A DNA stretch of 64,000 nucleotides from Verrucomicrobiales bacterium (GTDB lineage Bacteria > Verrucomicrobiota > Verrucomicrobiia > Limisphaerales > J093): positions 372,001-436,000 of the forward strand of contig JACKPW010000003.1 of assembly GCA_024233215.1 (NCBI GenBank), read 5' to 3'. Numbering within the stretch: position 1 is the stretch's first letter; every line of letters starts with the position of its first letter. The position numbers were made by a program, and so were the translations under genes. Shown one piece after another: positions 17,223 through 24,202 of the stretch. The notes under the pieces were generated by a model. That model had not been told where the DNA came from and did no database searches. It was given only the letters and a program-made list of their open reading frames with translations.

Positions 17223-18692
17223 CTAGATTGACACCACGCGATAGGTGACCGGGATCTTGAACTCGCTCCTCAAGTGCTCAAGGTAGCGAGCATCATCCTT
17301 GGAGGGTTTCTGACGCCCGACAATTACCAGCTCGACCGGGAGCGGGTGTTGATGCCTGGGATGGAATCCGTATTCGAGAACCTGGCCCAATGCCTGGCGG
17401 ATGACCGTTCTGGGTTCAAGGTCGGACTTGATTTCGAACAACAGCAGTGCTGTGTCGGTGCAGACGCGCACGTCAATGAAGTCCTGTTCACGCGTGACCT
17501 TGCCTGGATACTGCACTTCCAGTTCCCGCATGAGTTGGGCTTGAATCCTCGCGTGTTCGGGCGTGCATTCGACTGGATCGGTGCCCGATCTGACCCACGG
17601 CGCAATCGTGGGTTCGTCGGACGATCCCGGGTACTTCGGGGGAGTTGTCTCCTTCGGCGGGCGACGTAACTTCCGGGTATCGTAGAGCTGATAGCGCCAG
17701 AGTTTCCGCACCGGGTCATCGGACGCAACGGTCCTCGGGGGACTGAAGATCCGACAGTTCCCCTGTCGGAATCGTACATTTAGCACATGTTTTGCGTAGC
17801 GGGTTGAGCCGAATTCCTCCGCATTGCCCTGAACCGCTTTGATCTCCTGGAGCATGAGGTGATGCCATCCTCTTGCCTTGAAGGCAGCAACCGCCTCGTC
17901 AGCCTGCTTGTCCGTCAGACATTCGACGGCACGGATTCCCGCAACGTAGAGCCGTTGCTTCGTCGGCGTAATCGTGAATAGGGTCAGGTCGAACGGCGTG
18001 CCTTTCGCAAGCAGGGGATTTCGCCCCTTGTTCACCCCCTGGATGAAGCCGTACCGCCAGCCATCGATCTGCCATTCGTTTCGGAAGAGCCATTCTTCGT
18101 GGCCGAAGCCATTCCGATGGTTGTGCGTGTTCGCGGCCTCCAGCGTCCGGGCATCGCCGCTGGGCTTTCTCCATTCTAGCGAGTTGTAGCAGATGCGAGT
18201 CACTTTGTGTGCGACCTCTGGAATCTTCGCTACTCCAAGTTCAGCCTTCACAGGATAAACCGCCCACGCACGTTCGAGTCGCTCCGCGTAATCCTTCGGG
18301 ATTTCTGGGCCGCTGCAAGCTACCCTGAGCAGGTTAGCCGGAAGGAGCCCCCGCCGAAGGGTTTGCTTCGGAAGCACCTGCTCTGGTAAGGCCACGGCGT
18401 CCCACTTGACCCGAACCCAAAGTCCGTCAATTCCCGCCCGTCGCTTCGCAGGATCCCTGTGTGGCCCTAAGTAGGAACCTCTCGTCACATGGCCCGAAGC
18501 CAGCAGGCCAGGCATAACCTGGCCTTGCTTGAGCAGGAACACTCGATCGCCAGCTCGAATGCCTTTCGCGTTTCCTGCGCTCCACTCGTATGTGGGTTGC
18601 CTACCCTTGCGCAGCACTTCAACACACCGGCGGAGCGATGTCTCATCTCCAGGTGATTTCCTCGGATTCCAGGTGAGCAGGTAAGTCTTCAA
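17223..18692 (-). CDS. EVE/PUA-like domain fused to a PD-(D/E)XK nuclease, candidate modification-dependent restriction enzyme
   Basis: 489 aa. The start codon is TTG (18690-18692) with a strong AAAGGAG site upstream. Residues 1-125 resemble an EVE domain (MKTYLLTWNPRKSPG, IRAGDRVFLLKQGQVMPGLL), a fold that reads modified bases. The middle (about 165-300) has RICYNSLEWRKPS, FGHEEWLFRNEW and YGFIQGVNKG, a motif I associate with defence proteins but cannot name. The C-terminus (about 405-480) has DFIDVRV and LLLFEIKSD followed by ALGQVLEYGFH, an endonuclease pattern. Known EVE-nuclease fusions cut modified phage DNA. The partner nuclease gene follows after 16 bp. Confidence 0.75.
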   Translation of the reverse strand: MKTYLLTWNPRKSPGDETSLRRCVEVLRKGRQPTYEWSAGNAKGIRAGDRVFLLKQGQVMPGLLASGHVTRGSYLGPHRDPAKRRAGIDGLWVRVKWDAVALPEQVLPKQTLRRGLLPANLLRVACSGPEIPKDYAERLERAWAVYPVKAELGVAKIPEVAHKVTRICYNSLEWRKPSGDARTLEAANTHNHRNGFGHEEWLFRNEWQIDGWRYGFIQGVNKGRNPLLAKGTPFDLTLFTITPTKQRLYVAGIRAVECLTDKQADEAVAAFKARGWHHLMLQEIKAVQGNAEEFGSTRYAKHVLNVRFRQGNCRIFSPPRTVASDDPVRKLWRYQLYDTRKLRRPPKETTPPKYPGSSDEPTIAPWVRSGTDPVECTPEHARIQAQLMRELEVQYPGKVTREQDFIDVRVCTDTALLLFEIKSDLEPRTVIRQALGQVLEYGFHPRHQHPLPVELVIVGRQKPSKDDARYLEHLRSEFKIPVTYRVVSI

Positions 18693-18979
18693 ACGGCACT
18701 CCTTTCGAGGGTCAGAGTCGGTTCTCGCGTTCGATTCTATCGTTCATTTAGGAGGAATCCTTACCCCCGACCCTGCCACGGCAGCCGCTTGACGGGCAAC
18801 TCATTTGTGCGGTTAGACTTGCGCCCTTGCGCCCTTCCTGCTCCCCTTTACCCCCAAATCGCCCCGGTCCCCGTCAACCGAATCCCGCCCCGCGCCCGGA
18901 AAAGTTATTCACAATCGGGTGGAAGTTATTGGGGAGGGACTGTAGATGTCCACCCCCCTGGCGAACACTCACGGGCGTC
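18693..18979. other. Divergent intergenic region between defence pair and phage-type run
   Basis: About 290 bp separating the minus-strand nuclease operon from the plus-strand gene run. It carries the AGGAG site of the TTG-started gene at its left edge. I found no clear sigma-70 boxes for either direction. Confidence 0.4.
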
Positions 18980-19192
18980 ATGAAAACGCACCGCAAGTCG
19001 GTCACGATGGAGCCTGAGTTGGAGAAGCTCGCCGGGAACTGGCCCCCTTGGAAGCGGCTCGCCTTCGCCCGGAAGCTGGCCCGCTGGAACCGCCAGCTGG
19101 TGGTGTCGGCTCGGATTCTTCTAGCCCGGCAGCAGCCTCGGCCAAAGCGCGGGCTTCGTCGGCTGTCACATCCCCGGCTGGTCCGGAACTAG
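18980..19192 (+). CDS. Small basic hypothetical protein
   Basis: 70 aa from ATG 18980 (MKTHRKSVTMEPELEKLAGN). It is predicted helical, rich in Arg and Trp (WPPWKRLAFARKLARWNRQL), with no recognised family. It overlaps the 3' part of the minus-strand RHH gene, whose tail is low complexity, so the two converge. It could be a small regulatory or DNA-binding protein of the element. Its reality rests only on the protein-like composition. Confidence 0.45.
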   Translation: MKTHRKSVTMEPELEKLAGNWPPWKRLAFARKLARWNRQLVVSARILLARQQPRPKRGLRRLSHPRLVRN

Positions 19193-19382
19193 GCACCCCC
19201 CCGTGCAGGGAGGCAAACCGGTTGTGGATGAGCGCGTAGCCCTCCGCCAGGATGGGCAATCCCTTGCTCACGCACACCCGGATCACGTCGCTGGGCGAGA
19301 CCCCGCCCAGGGCGGCGACCCGCTCCACCTCGCCCTTCAGATCGGAGTCGAGGCGGATGCTGAAATTGATCTTGCCAGACAT
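19002..19382 (-). CDS. Ribbon-helix-helix (CopG-like) regulator with a low-complexity tail
   Basis: 126 aa from ATG 19382 (MSGKINFSIRLDSDLKGEVE); an ATG at 19400 is possible. Residues 4-45 have the beta strand KINFSIRL and two helices (LKGEVERVAALG, SPSDVIRVCVSKGL) typical of RHH repressors, which bind palindromic operators as dimers. The C-terminal 70 residues are rich in Ala, Gly, Ser and Arg. It faces a second RHH gene across a short region with two palindromes (19388-19417), the classic arrangement of a two-repressor switch. Confidence 0.75.
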   Translation of the reverse strand: MSGKINFSIRLDSDLKGEVERVAALGGVSPSDVIRVCVSKGLPILAEGYALIHNRFASLHGGVPSSGPAGDVTADEARALAEAAAGLEESEPTPPAGGSSGPASGRRRAASKGASSRRASPTQAPS

Positions 19383-19387
19383 CATGC

Positions 19388-19417
19388 GTGACAACGTCAC
19401 ATCAAAATGCGACGCAT
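19388..19417. promoter_or_regulatory. Two palindromes between divergent RHH genes, putative operator
   Basis: GTGAC-AAC-GTCAC (19388-19400) and ATGCG-A-CGCAT (19407-19417) lie between the two RHH starts. A TTGACA on the minus strand (19422 to 19417) abuts the second palindrome; no good -10 was found at the usual distance. RHH proteins bind such short palindromes. Confidence 0.5.
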
Positions 19418-19466
19418 GTCAAGAATGGCGGTGCGTGTGGGTGCGTGGCGTGGCAGTGATTCGTCC

Positions 19467-19661
19467 GTGACGAAGAACTTCTCCATCCGACTCCCCAATT
19501 CCGACCGTGACCGGCTGCAGGAACTGAGCCGGAGCACGGGCCTTACGGAGTCGGTCCTGATCCGCCAGTGCGTCCGCCAGTACCTGCCGGTGCTGACGGA
19601 GGTGCTGGCCGGGCTCAGGAAGGATGGAGAGGCGCTTCCCACGGAGGGATCGGCCGAATGA
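19467..19661 (+). CDS. Second ribbon-helix-helix DNA-binding protein
   Basis: 64 aa from GTG 19467 (TKNFSIRLPNSDRDRLQELS); an upstream ATG at 19407 lies inside a palindrome and adds 20 unlikely residues. The strand NFSIRLP and helices RDRLQELSRSTG and ESVLIRQCVRQYLPVLTEV fit the RHH fold. It resembles the opposite-strand RHH protein over the first 45 residues. Its stop overlaps the ATG of the HTH gene (ATGA), so it heads the plus-strand run and may regulate it. Confidence 0.75.
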   Translation: MTKNFSIRLPNSDRDRLQELSRSTGLTESVLIRQCVRQYLPVLTEVLAGLRKDGEALPTEGSAE

Positions 19662-19894
19662 ACGGGGAGGAGTGGCTGACGTTGGAGGAGTGTGCGGCCT
19701 GGCTGCGCCTGACGCCTGACAAGGTGTCGTTGCTGAGCAAGGGGCCGCAGCCGGTGATTCCCGGCTGCTGGATCAACGCCCGGTTGGTCCGGTTCCACAA
19801 ACCCACCGTCGTCGCCCAACTCACCGATCCGGAACGTGCCCTCAACGCGTTGTCCTCACGAAGGGGACGGCGTGCGCAATCGCAACTCCACTGA
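19658..19894 (+). CDS. Excisionase-like helix-turn-helix protein
   Basis: 78 aa. MNGEEWLTLEECAAWLRLTP followed by DKVSLLSKGPQPVIPG and ARLVRFHKPTVVAQL looks like a MerR/excisionase-type winged helix (HTH_17): the LTLEECAAWLRL helix pair, then the strand with the bound residue. In integrative elements such proteins direct excision or regulate early genes. It is coupled by an ATGA overlap to the RHH gene before it and lies 13 bp before the SSB-like gene. Confidence 0.7.
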   Translation: MNGEEWLTLEECAAWLRLTPDKVSLLSKGPQPVIPGCWINARLVRFHKPTVVAQLTDPERALNALSSRRGRRAQSQLH

Positions 19895-19907
19895 CAAACG
19901 CAAGATC

Positions 19908-20453
19908 ATGGCAGTCCTCAAAGAACCCACCCAAAACCAGAACCCCTTCGCCGAAGTCCTCGGTGATGAGCTCCCGCCCATCGGCACCTACGTCGCCACG
20001 GTGCTGGATGTCATCGACGAGTTCGGCGTCACCCGCACCCGTTACCAGTCCTCCGAAACGGAGAAGGTCGACCTGGCCTGCTTCCTCTTCGGCTTCCGCG
20101 ACCCTGCGGGCAACCCGCACCGGATCGCATCGAAGCGGATGCGGATCAGCGGCAACGAGAAGTCGGCCCTGTTCGGCTTCCTCAAGAGCCTGCTGGGCCG
20201 CGCGCCCGAATACGGCTGGGACTACTGCGAGCTCAAACGCACGAAATGCCTCCTGACGGTCGAGCACATCCAGCGTCGGGACGGCAGGGGCGTCTTCGCC
20301 GGCATCGCCACGCTGTCGCCCGTGCCGCCGGGCTTCGGCCAGCCGACTCCCGCACCAACCCTCGCCCCGGCCCCGGCCCCCCAGCCCGCTCCCGCTCCCC
20401 AACCGCCGCGGCCCTACGTGGCGCCCCAACAGGACGACGACGTCCCCTTCTGA
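19908..20453 (+). CDS. SSB-like single-strand DNA binding protein with DDDVPF tail
   Basis: 181 aa from ATG 19908. The first 135 residues have an OB-fold-like strand pattern (YVATVLDVIDEFGV, KVDLACFLFGFRD, ECGLKR-like region CELKRTKCLLTV), then a proline-alanine linker (about 145-172), ending in DDDVPF. Bacterial SSB proteins end in DDDIPF, the peptide that recruits recombination and replication enzymes, so the tail strongly suggests the same role even though the core is not an obvious SSB. The gene lies directly before the exonuclease gene (2 bp apart), as in phage recombination modules. Confidence 0.65.
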   Translation: MAVLKEPTQNQNPFAEVLGDELPPIGTYVATVLDVIDEFGVTRTRYQSSETEKVDLACFLFGFRDPAGNPHRIASKRMRISGNEKSALFGFLKSLLGRAPEYGWDYCELKRTKCLLTVEHIQRRDGRGVFAGIATLSPVPPGFGQPTPAPTLAPAPAPQPAPAPQPPRPYVAPQQDDDVPF

Positions 20454-20455
20454 TC

Positions 20456-21262
20456 ATGGCCATCCTCACCAAGAACAAGGGCGCGGGCGGTCATTGGTAC
20501 CGTGCGGACGGAACGCCGGTGCACCGTCTGCCGACCGCGGACGGTTCGGGAGACCGGGCCACCACGCTCCGGGACGCCAAGAAACTGGGCCTGTTCCCCA
20601 GCGTCACCGGGATCCTGGGAGTCCTCGCGAAGCCTGGCCTGGAGAAGTGGAAGCTCGACCAGGTCGCGCTTGCCTGCCTCCGGGCGCCCAAGCAGGAGCA
20701 GGAGTCCGAGGACTACTGGTGCAGCCGGGTGCGCAACGCCGCCTTCGAGCAGGTCGAGCAGGCCGCGGACCTCGGCACCATGGTCCACGGGGCGCTGGAG
20801 TTGGCGATGGCCGGCGAGCCCTACGACCCGGAGTTCAAGGTCTACGTGGAGCCCGTCCTCGAATGGAAGCGGAAGGTCGGCATCGAGATCGTGGATCGCG
20901 AGGTCAAGCTGGTGAACCAGGCACACGGGTTCGCCGGCACGGCCGATGTCCTGTTCCGCTACGGGCAGTCGGGGATCGGCATCCTCGACTACAAGACCCG
21001 GAAGACCAAGCCGGAGGAGAAGGTCGTCGCCTATGACAACCAGGCGATGCAGCTCGCGGCCTACGGGGCCACGTACTGGGGCGAGGAGAACGTCGGGCGC
21101 ATCCTGGCCGCCAACGTGTTCATCTCGACCACGGAGCCGGGCCGGATGGAGGTGGTGAAGCACGAGACGCTGCCGCGGGACTGGCAGGCGTTCAAACTGG
21201 TGGCGGCGCTCTGGCGCTACATCAAGGGCTACGACCCGCGGCAGCAGGAGGTGCCGGCATGA
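20456..21262 (+). CDS. RecB/Cas4-type PD-(D/E)XK exonuclease
   Basis: 268 aa from ATG 20456. The core shows DLGTMVHGALELAMAG (motif with conserved His), GFAGTADVLFRYG (Asp), GILDYKTRKT (DxK) and DNQAMQLAAYGATY (QxxxY), the order found in Cas4, RecB-nuclease and phage exonuclease domains. It probably trims DNA ends for recombination or replication of the element. The FPSVTGILGVLAKPGLEKWK stretch near residue 45 is common to phage members. It sits between the SSB-like gene and a small gene, with a 4-bp overlap downstream. Confidence 0.85.
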   Translation: MAILTKNKGAGGHWYRADGTPVHRLPTADGSGDRATTLRDAKKLGLFPSVTGILGVLAKPGLEKWKLDQVALACLRAPKQEQESEDYWCSRVRNAAFEQVEQAADLGTMVHGALELAMAGEPYDPEFKVYVEPVLEWKRKVGIEIVDREVKLVNQAHGFAGTADVLFRYGQSGIGILDYKTRKTKPEEKVVAYDNQAMQLAAYGATYWGEENVGRILAANVFISTTEPGRMEVVKHETLPRDWQAFKLVAALWRYIKGYDPRQQEVPA

Positions 21263-21444
21263 AGCGGCAGCGCCAGGTCTTCGGCCGGGTGATGACGACC
21301 AATCCGGCCGACGGGAAGTCGGTCCGGATCGAGCTGACCAAGAAGGGCCTGCGGGTGCGCGTGAAGTGCTCCCGCAAGATGCACAAGCTCTCACTCCACG
21401 ACCTGGTGACCCTGGCGCTCGGCCAGGGCGTGTTCCGCCTGTGA
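21259..21444 (+). CDS. Small hypothetical protein of the replication run
   Basis: 61 aa, basic (MKRQRQVFGRVMTTNPADGK, KKGLRVRVKCSRKMHKLSL). No family recognised. ATGA overlap with the exonuclease gene and GTGA overlap with the initiator gene show it is translated as part of the operon. A nucleic-acid-binding role is possible from charge only. Confidence 0.65.
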   Translation: MKRQRQVFGRVMTTNPADGKSVRIELTKKGLRVRVKCSRKMHKLSLHDLVTLALGQGVFRL

Positions 21445-22244
21445 CTCCCGACGCTCCATCCGGCACCACGTTCTGGGTCAAGGCGGTCACCGGCGCCGAA
21501 GCCCAGGAGCTGATCGAAGCCAACCCCCTGGCGTACGTCCTCGCCACGGTCATCGCGTTCCGCGCGAACTACCGTGAGGGGTTCAATGCCAAGGGGTTGC
21601 GCTTCGGTGAGGCCATGCTGGGGGACTACGCCCGCTACGGCATGTCACGGAAGCAGTACCGAACCGCGCTGGTTTTGCTCGTGAAAGCTGGTTTTGCGGC
21701 CACCAGAAGGGCCAGCAAAGGGACCATCGCACGTCTCTGCGACTCAAGGCTTTTCGTCATTCCCGCTCCCATCCGGGGCCAGCAGGAGGGCCATCAAGGG
21801 GCCACTAACATAGACCATATAGACCATAAGAGCAGAGAGCGTATCGCGCGCGCGCGCGAGGGCTCGGGCGATCTGCCCACCAAGGAAGAGGTCCAAACCT
21901 ACGGAGCGCTGGTCGGTGTGCCCGCCGACACCTGCGCCCGTTTCTTCGATCATCATCAGGGAAACAGCCTTTGGAGGAATCAACATGACCGACTCATCGA
22001 CTGGAAACACAAGCTGCTCATCTGGCGGGACCGCGACCGTGCCAACGGCGGGCCGTCCCGCCGCCACCCTTCTACCGACAATCCGCGCAACGCCGCGATG
22101 GGCGTCGACGTCGAGCGCCGCAGCCGCCAAATCGCCGAAGCCGTCGCCCGCTCATCCCGACTTCAGGATGAGGCTGACGCACGGGAAGCTCGTGACGCTG
22201 CAGAAGCGGCTCGCCGAGCTGAGTCAGGCGATCCTGGCCAATAG
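21441..22244 (+). CDS. Phage-type replication initiator / replisome organiser with internal origin repeats
   Basis: 267 aa from GTG 21441, overlapping the previous stop. Residues about 25-105 form a winged-helix region (AMLGDYARYGMSRKQYRTAL, LVKAGFAATRRASKGTIARL) as in phage O, DnaD-like and RepO initiators. The C-terminal third is charged and helical, as in loader-interacting domains (RNQHDRLIDWKHKLLIWRDR). Two sets of 11-bp repeats lie in the coding DNA at 21698-21827, as the lambda origin lies inside gene O. A DnaC-like loader gene follows and overlaps by 77 bp. Name and role come from architecture and context. Confidence 0.7.
   Translation: MTPDAPSGTTFWVKAVTGAEAQELIEANPLAYVLATVIAFRANYREGFNAKGLRFGEAMLGDYARYGMSRKQYRTALVLLVKAGFAATRRASKGTIARLCDSRLFVIPAPIRGQQEGHQGATNIDHIDHKSRERIARAREGSGDLPTKEEVQTYGALVGVPADTCARFFDHHQGNSLWRNQHDRLIDWKHKLLIWRDRDRANGGPSRRHPSTDNPRNAAMGVDVERRSRQIAEAVARSSRLQDEADAREARDAAEAARRAESGDPGQ
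21698..21827 (+). repeat. Iteron-like repeats in the initiator gene, candidate replication origin
   Basis: Block 1 has three 11-bp units (GGCCACCAGAA, GGGCCAGCAAA, GGGACCATCGC at 21698-21730). Block 2 has GGGCCAGCAGGA, GGGCCATCAAG, GGGCCACTAAC (21776-21809), followed by two tandem ATAGACCAT units (21810-21827) that form a local AT-rich patch. A run of alternating CG follows at about 21848-21860. Periodic 11-bp units place binding sites on one face of the helix. Confidence 0.6.
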
Positions 22245-22719
22245 CCGCCAAGGCCCGTCGTTGATCGTCCTGGCCGGGCCTCCGGGAACGGGCAAGAGCC
22301 ACTGTCTCCGCAGGCTTGAAGTCTGGATGCGGGGGCTGCGCTGGGATGACGTCAAGGGACGCTGGCCCGGCCTGCCGAACGTCCGGCGGATCAGCGCCAG
22401 CGACTACATCGACCTACGACGCTCGGAGCCGCGTCGGGCGGATGCCGTCCGGAGCGTGAGCTTGCTGCTGCTGGATGACGTCGGGGCCGAGGTGGACCGC
22501 TACCGCCGCGGTGAATCCGCCGAGGCCCTGCGCAACCTCCTCGAGGAACGGATCGACCGCTGGAGCGTTCTGAGCACGAACCTGCCATCGGATCGCTGGG
22601 TCTCTGCCTGGGACGACCGTGTGGCCGACCGCTTCCTGCGCAACTCCAGGATCATCGAACTCTGGGATGTGCCCAGCTACGCGCTCTGGCTGCGGGAGCA
22701 GAGGGAGGTGGAGGCGTGA
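22168..22719 (+). CDS. DnaC/IstB-like helicase loader ATPase
   Basis: 183 aa from ATG 22168. Walker A LAGPPGTGKSHC lies near residue 32, Walker B SLLLLDDVGAEV near 92, and sensor LSTNLPSDRW near 132. Length and motifs match phage DnaC/DnaA-lineage loaders that bring the host DnaB helicase to the origin. The start is inside the end of the initiator gene, and the GTGA overlap with the next gene keeps it in the operon. An upstream ATG in frame (21916) would read through unlikely sequence. Confidence 0.88.
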   Translation: MRLTHGKLVTLQKRLAELSQAILANSRQGPSLIVLAGPPGTGKSHCLRRLEVWMRGLRWDDVKGRWPGLPNVRRISASDYIDLRRSEPRRADAVRSVSLLLLDDVGAEVDRYRRGESAEALRNLLEERIDRWSVLSTNLPSDRWVSAWDDRVADRFLRNSRIIELWDVPSYALWLREQREVEA

Positions 22720-23105
22720 AGACCCTCTCACCGACCCAACGAACCCTCCGGGCGTTGCGCTCCCGCGGCCTGGTCTGCGCCATCGTGGAGAAGTGGAACG
22801 GCTTTGTCGGTCCGCACGGCATCCGCCAGGACCTCTTCGGATGCATCGACGTGCTCGCCCTCGATCCCCAGCGGGGCGTCATCGGGGTCCAGTCCACCGG
22901 CCAGGACTTCGCCGGACATTACCGCAAGCTGACGGAGGAACGTGCCCAGGAGTGCCTGGACTGGCTCAGGACGCCAGGAACGGCCCTGGAGCTCTGGGGC
23001 TGGCGCAAGGTGAAGGCCAAGCGCGGCGGCAAGCTGCTGCTCTGGCAGCCACGGGTCCGCGTGCTGACCAAGGCCGACTTCCAACCCGACGGGAGGTCCG
23101 AATGA
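22716..23105 (+). CDS. Resolvase-like nuclease (PD-(D/E)XK fold suspected)
   Basis: 129 aa with a GTG start. RQDLFGCIDVLALDPQ and GVIGVQSTGQDFAGHYRKL follow the G-x-x-x-DLFG-x-x-D...Q-x-T...H-x-x-K layout of phage-encoded Holliday-junction resolvase/VRR-like nucleases. LELWGWRKVKAKRGGK near the end is also typical. It probably processes branched DNA in replication or packaging. It overlaps both neighbours by 4 bp. Confidence 0.7.
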   Translation: MKTLSPTQRTLRALRSRGLVCAIVEKWNGFVGPHGIRQDLFGCIDVLALDPQRGVIGVQSTGQDFAGHYRKLTEERAQECLDWLRTPGTALELWGWRKVKAKRGGKLLLWQPRVRVLTKADFQPDGRSE

Positions 23106-23491
23106 GCGAGGGCGGTATCCCGAGAAGACTGCATGTCGATTTCGACTGGGAGGAGCTTTACCGCCGCCTCGATGAGGAGACCCGCATGCCGGAGATGGAC
23201 CCGAAGGTCGCGGAGGCGGTCAGCCGGCTCCTGGAACTGCTGATCCCCGGCGTCTGCCCCCGGCTCCATCCCCATGCCGTCGGACTGCGGCTCATCGCCC
23301 TGGCCTGGGTGCTCTCACCCGGACACTTCCCGGACACTCCGTCGATGCGTGAACTGGCCCGCCGCTGCGGGGTGCATCGGTCCACAATGACCCTGATTAC
23401 CGCGGAAATCAGCCGGATGGTCGGATGGCGCAACCGCGCTCAAAGAAGGGCCTGGAACTGGCGTGGACCCGGACATCGGGAGCAAGGGTGA
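23102..23491 (+). CDS. Helix-turn-helix protein, possible late regulator
   Basis: 129 aa. The C-terminal half contains SMRELARRCGVHRSTMTLIT, a sigma-70 region 4/TetR-like HTH (residues about 82-102). The N-terminal half is acidic and helical (DFDWEELYRRLDEETRMPEM). It sits at the end of the replication genes and before the modification genes, a place where phages and satellites often carry a late-gene regulator. The family is not recognised; the regulatory role is inferred. Confidence 0.65.
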   Translation: MSEGGIPRRLHVDFDWEELYRRLDEETRMPEMDPKVAEAVSRLLELLIPGVCPRLHPHAVGLRLIALAWVLSPGHFPDTPSMRELARRCGVHRSTMTLITAEISRMVGWRNRAQRRAWNWRGPGHREQG

Positions 23492-23590
23492 ATGGACGCA
23501 TCATCATCAGTCTGCATCGACCCGGTGGCTGAGACCCACCGCAACCTTGGGCCAGGAAGCCAAAGGGAAGGAATCTTTCAAAACCACTAG
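23492..23590 (+). CDS. Possible 32-aa small protein
   Basis: A short frame starts 1 bp after the HTH stop (MDASSSVCIDPVAETHRNLG) and fills most of the gap before the ParB-like gene. No family or clear ribosome site was seen; its reality is uncertain. Confidence 0.2.
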   Translation: MDASSSVCIDPVAETHRNLGPGSQREGIFQNH

Positions 23591-23626
23591 TCATCAGGGG
23601 GGTCCGCGCCAGCCCGGAGAATGCGT

Positions 23627-24202
23627 ATGAACGACACAAAACGAAAAAAACGCGGAGCGGTTCCGCAAAATGACGGAAAACCCCAGGTAAACTGCGCTTT
23701 TGACGAGCTGCTACCGCTCGAAAAACTGGTGCCGAACCCGCGGAACCCGAACCGCCACCCCGAATCCCAGGTCCGGCTCCTGGCCAGGGTCATCGCGCAC
23801 CAGGGATGGCGTTCCCCGGTGGTGGTGTCCACCCGGTCCGGGTTCATCGTCGCCGGTCACGGTCGGTATGACGCGGCCAAGCTCCTGGGCGTCACGGAGG
23901 TGCCAGTCGATTACCAGGACTTCGCCACGGAGGCGGACGAGTGGGCGCACCTGGTTGCGGACAACCGGATCGCGGAACTGGCCGAAGCGGACGAAGCGGC
24001 GCTGAAGGAGCTGCTCGGGGAGCTGAAGGCCACGGACTTCGAGATGGAGCTGACGGGCTTCGACGCCGATGCGCTGGCGGGGTTGCTCGCAGTGCCGGCG
24101 GAACCGGAGCCGCCGGAGGACTTCCCGGAGGCGGATGAGAACATCGAGACCACCCACCAATGCCCCCGTTGTGGCTTCGAGTGGTCGGGGAAGGCGTCAT
24201 GA
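23627..24202 (+). CDS. ParB/sulfiredoxin-like nuclease-fold protein with C-terminal zinc finger
   Basis: 191 aa; ATG 23627 is preferred over 23621 because GGAG lies 7 bp upstream. The ParB-like fold is seen in LVPNPRNPNRHPESQVRLLA, then GFIVAGHGRYDAAKLLGV (the GHGR motif) and DNRIAELAEADE (residues about 25-125). The tail has QCPRCGFEWSG, half a zinc knuckle. In phages such proteins stand beside DNA methyltransferases, as here (ATGA overlap with the C5 methyltransferase gene). They may act as CTP-dependent switches or phosphotransferases; the exact role is unknown. Confidence 0.85.
   Translation: MNDTKRKKRGAVPQNDGKPQVNCAFDELLPLEKLVPNPRNPNRHPESQVRLLARVIAHQGWRSPVVVSTRSGFIVAGHGRYDAAKLLGVTEVPVDYQDFATEADEWAHLVADNRIAELAEADEAALKELLGELKATDFEMELTGFDADALAGLLAVPAEPEPPEDFPEADENIETTHQCPRCGFEWSGKAS

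Noticed and set aside
21698..21827. CRISPR array
   Set aside because: Units are 11 bp and contiguous, without spacers of 30-40 bp, and lie inside a coding gene; no cas genes. The RecB/Cas4-like nuclease nearby is of phage type.
21848..21860. CGCGCG run as a regulatory Z-DNA element
   Set aside because: It encodes RIARAR in the initiator frame and such runs arise by chance in high-GC genes; mentioned only as part of the origin candidate.
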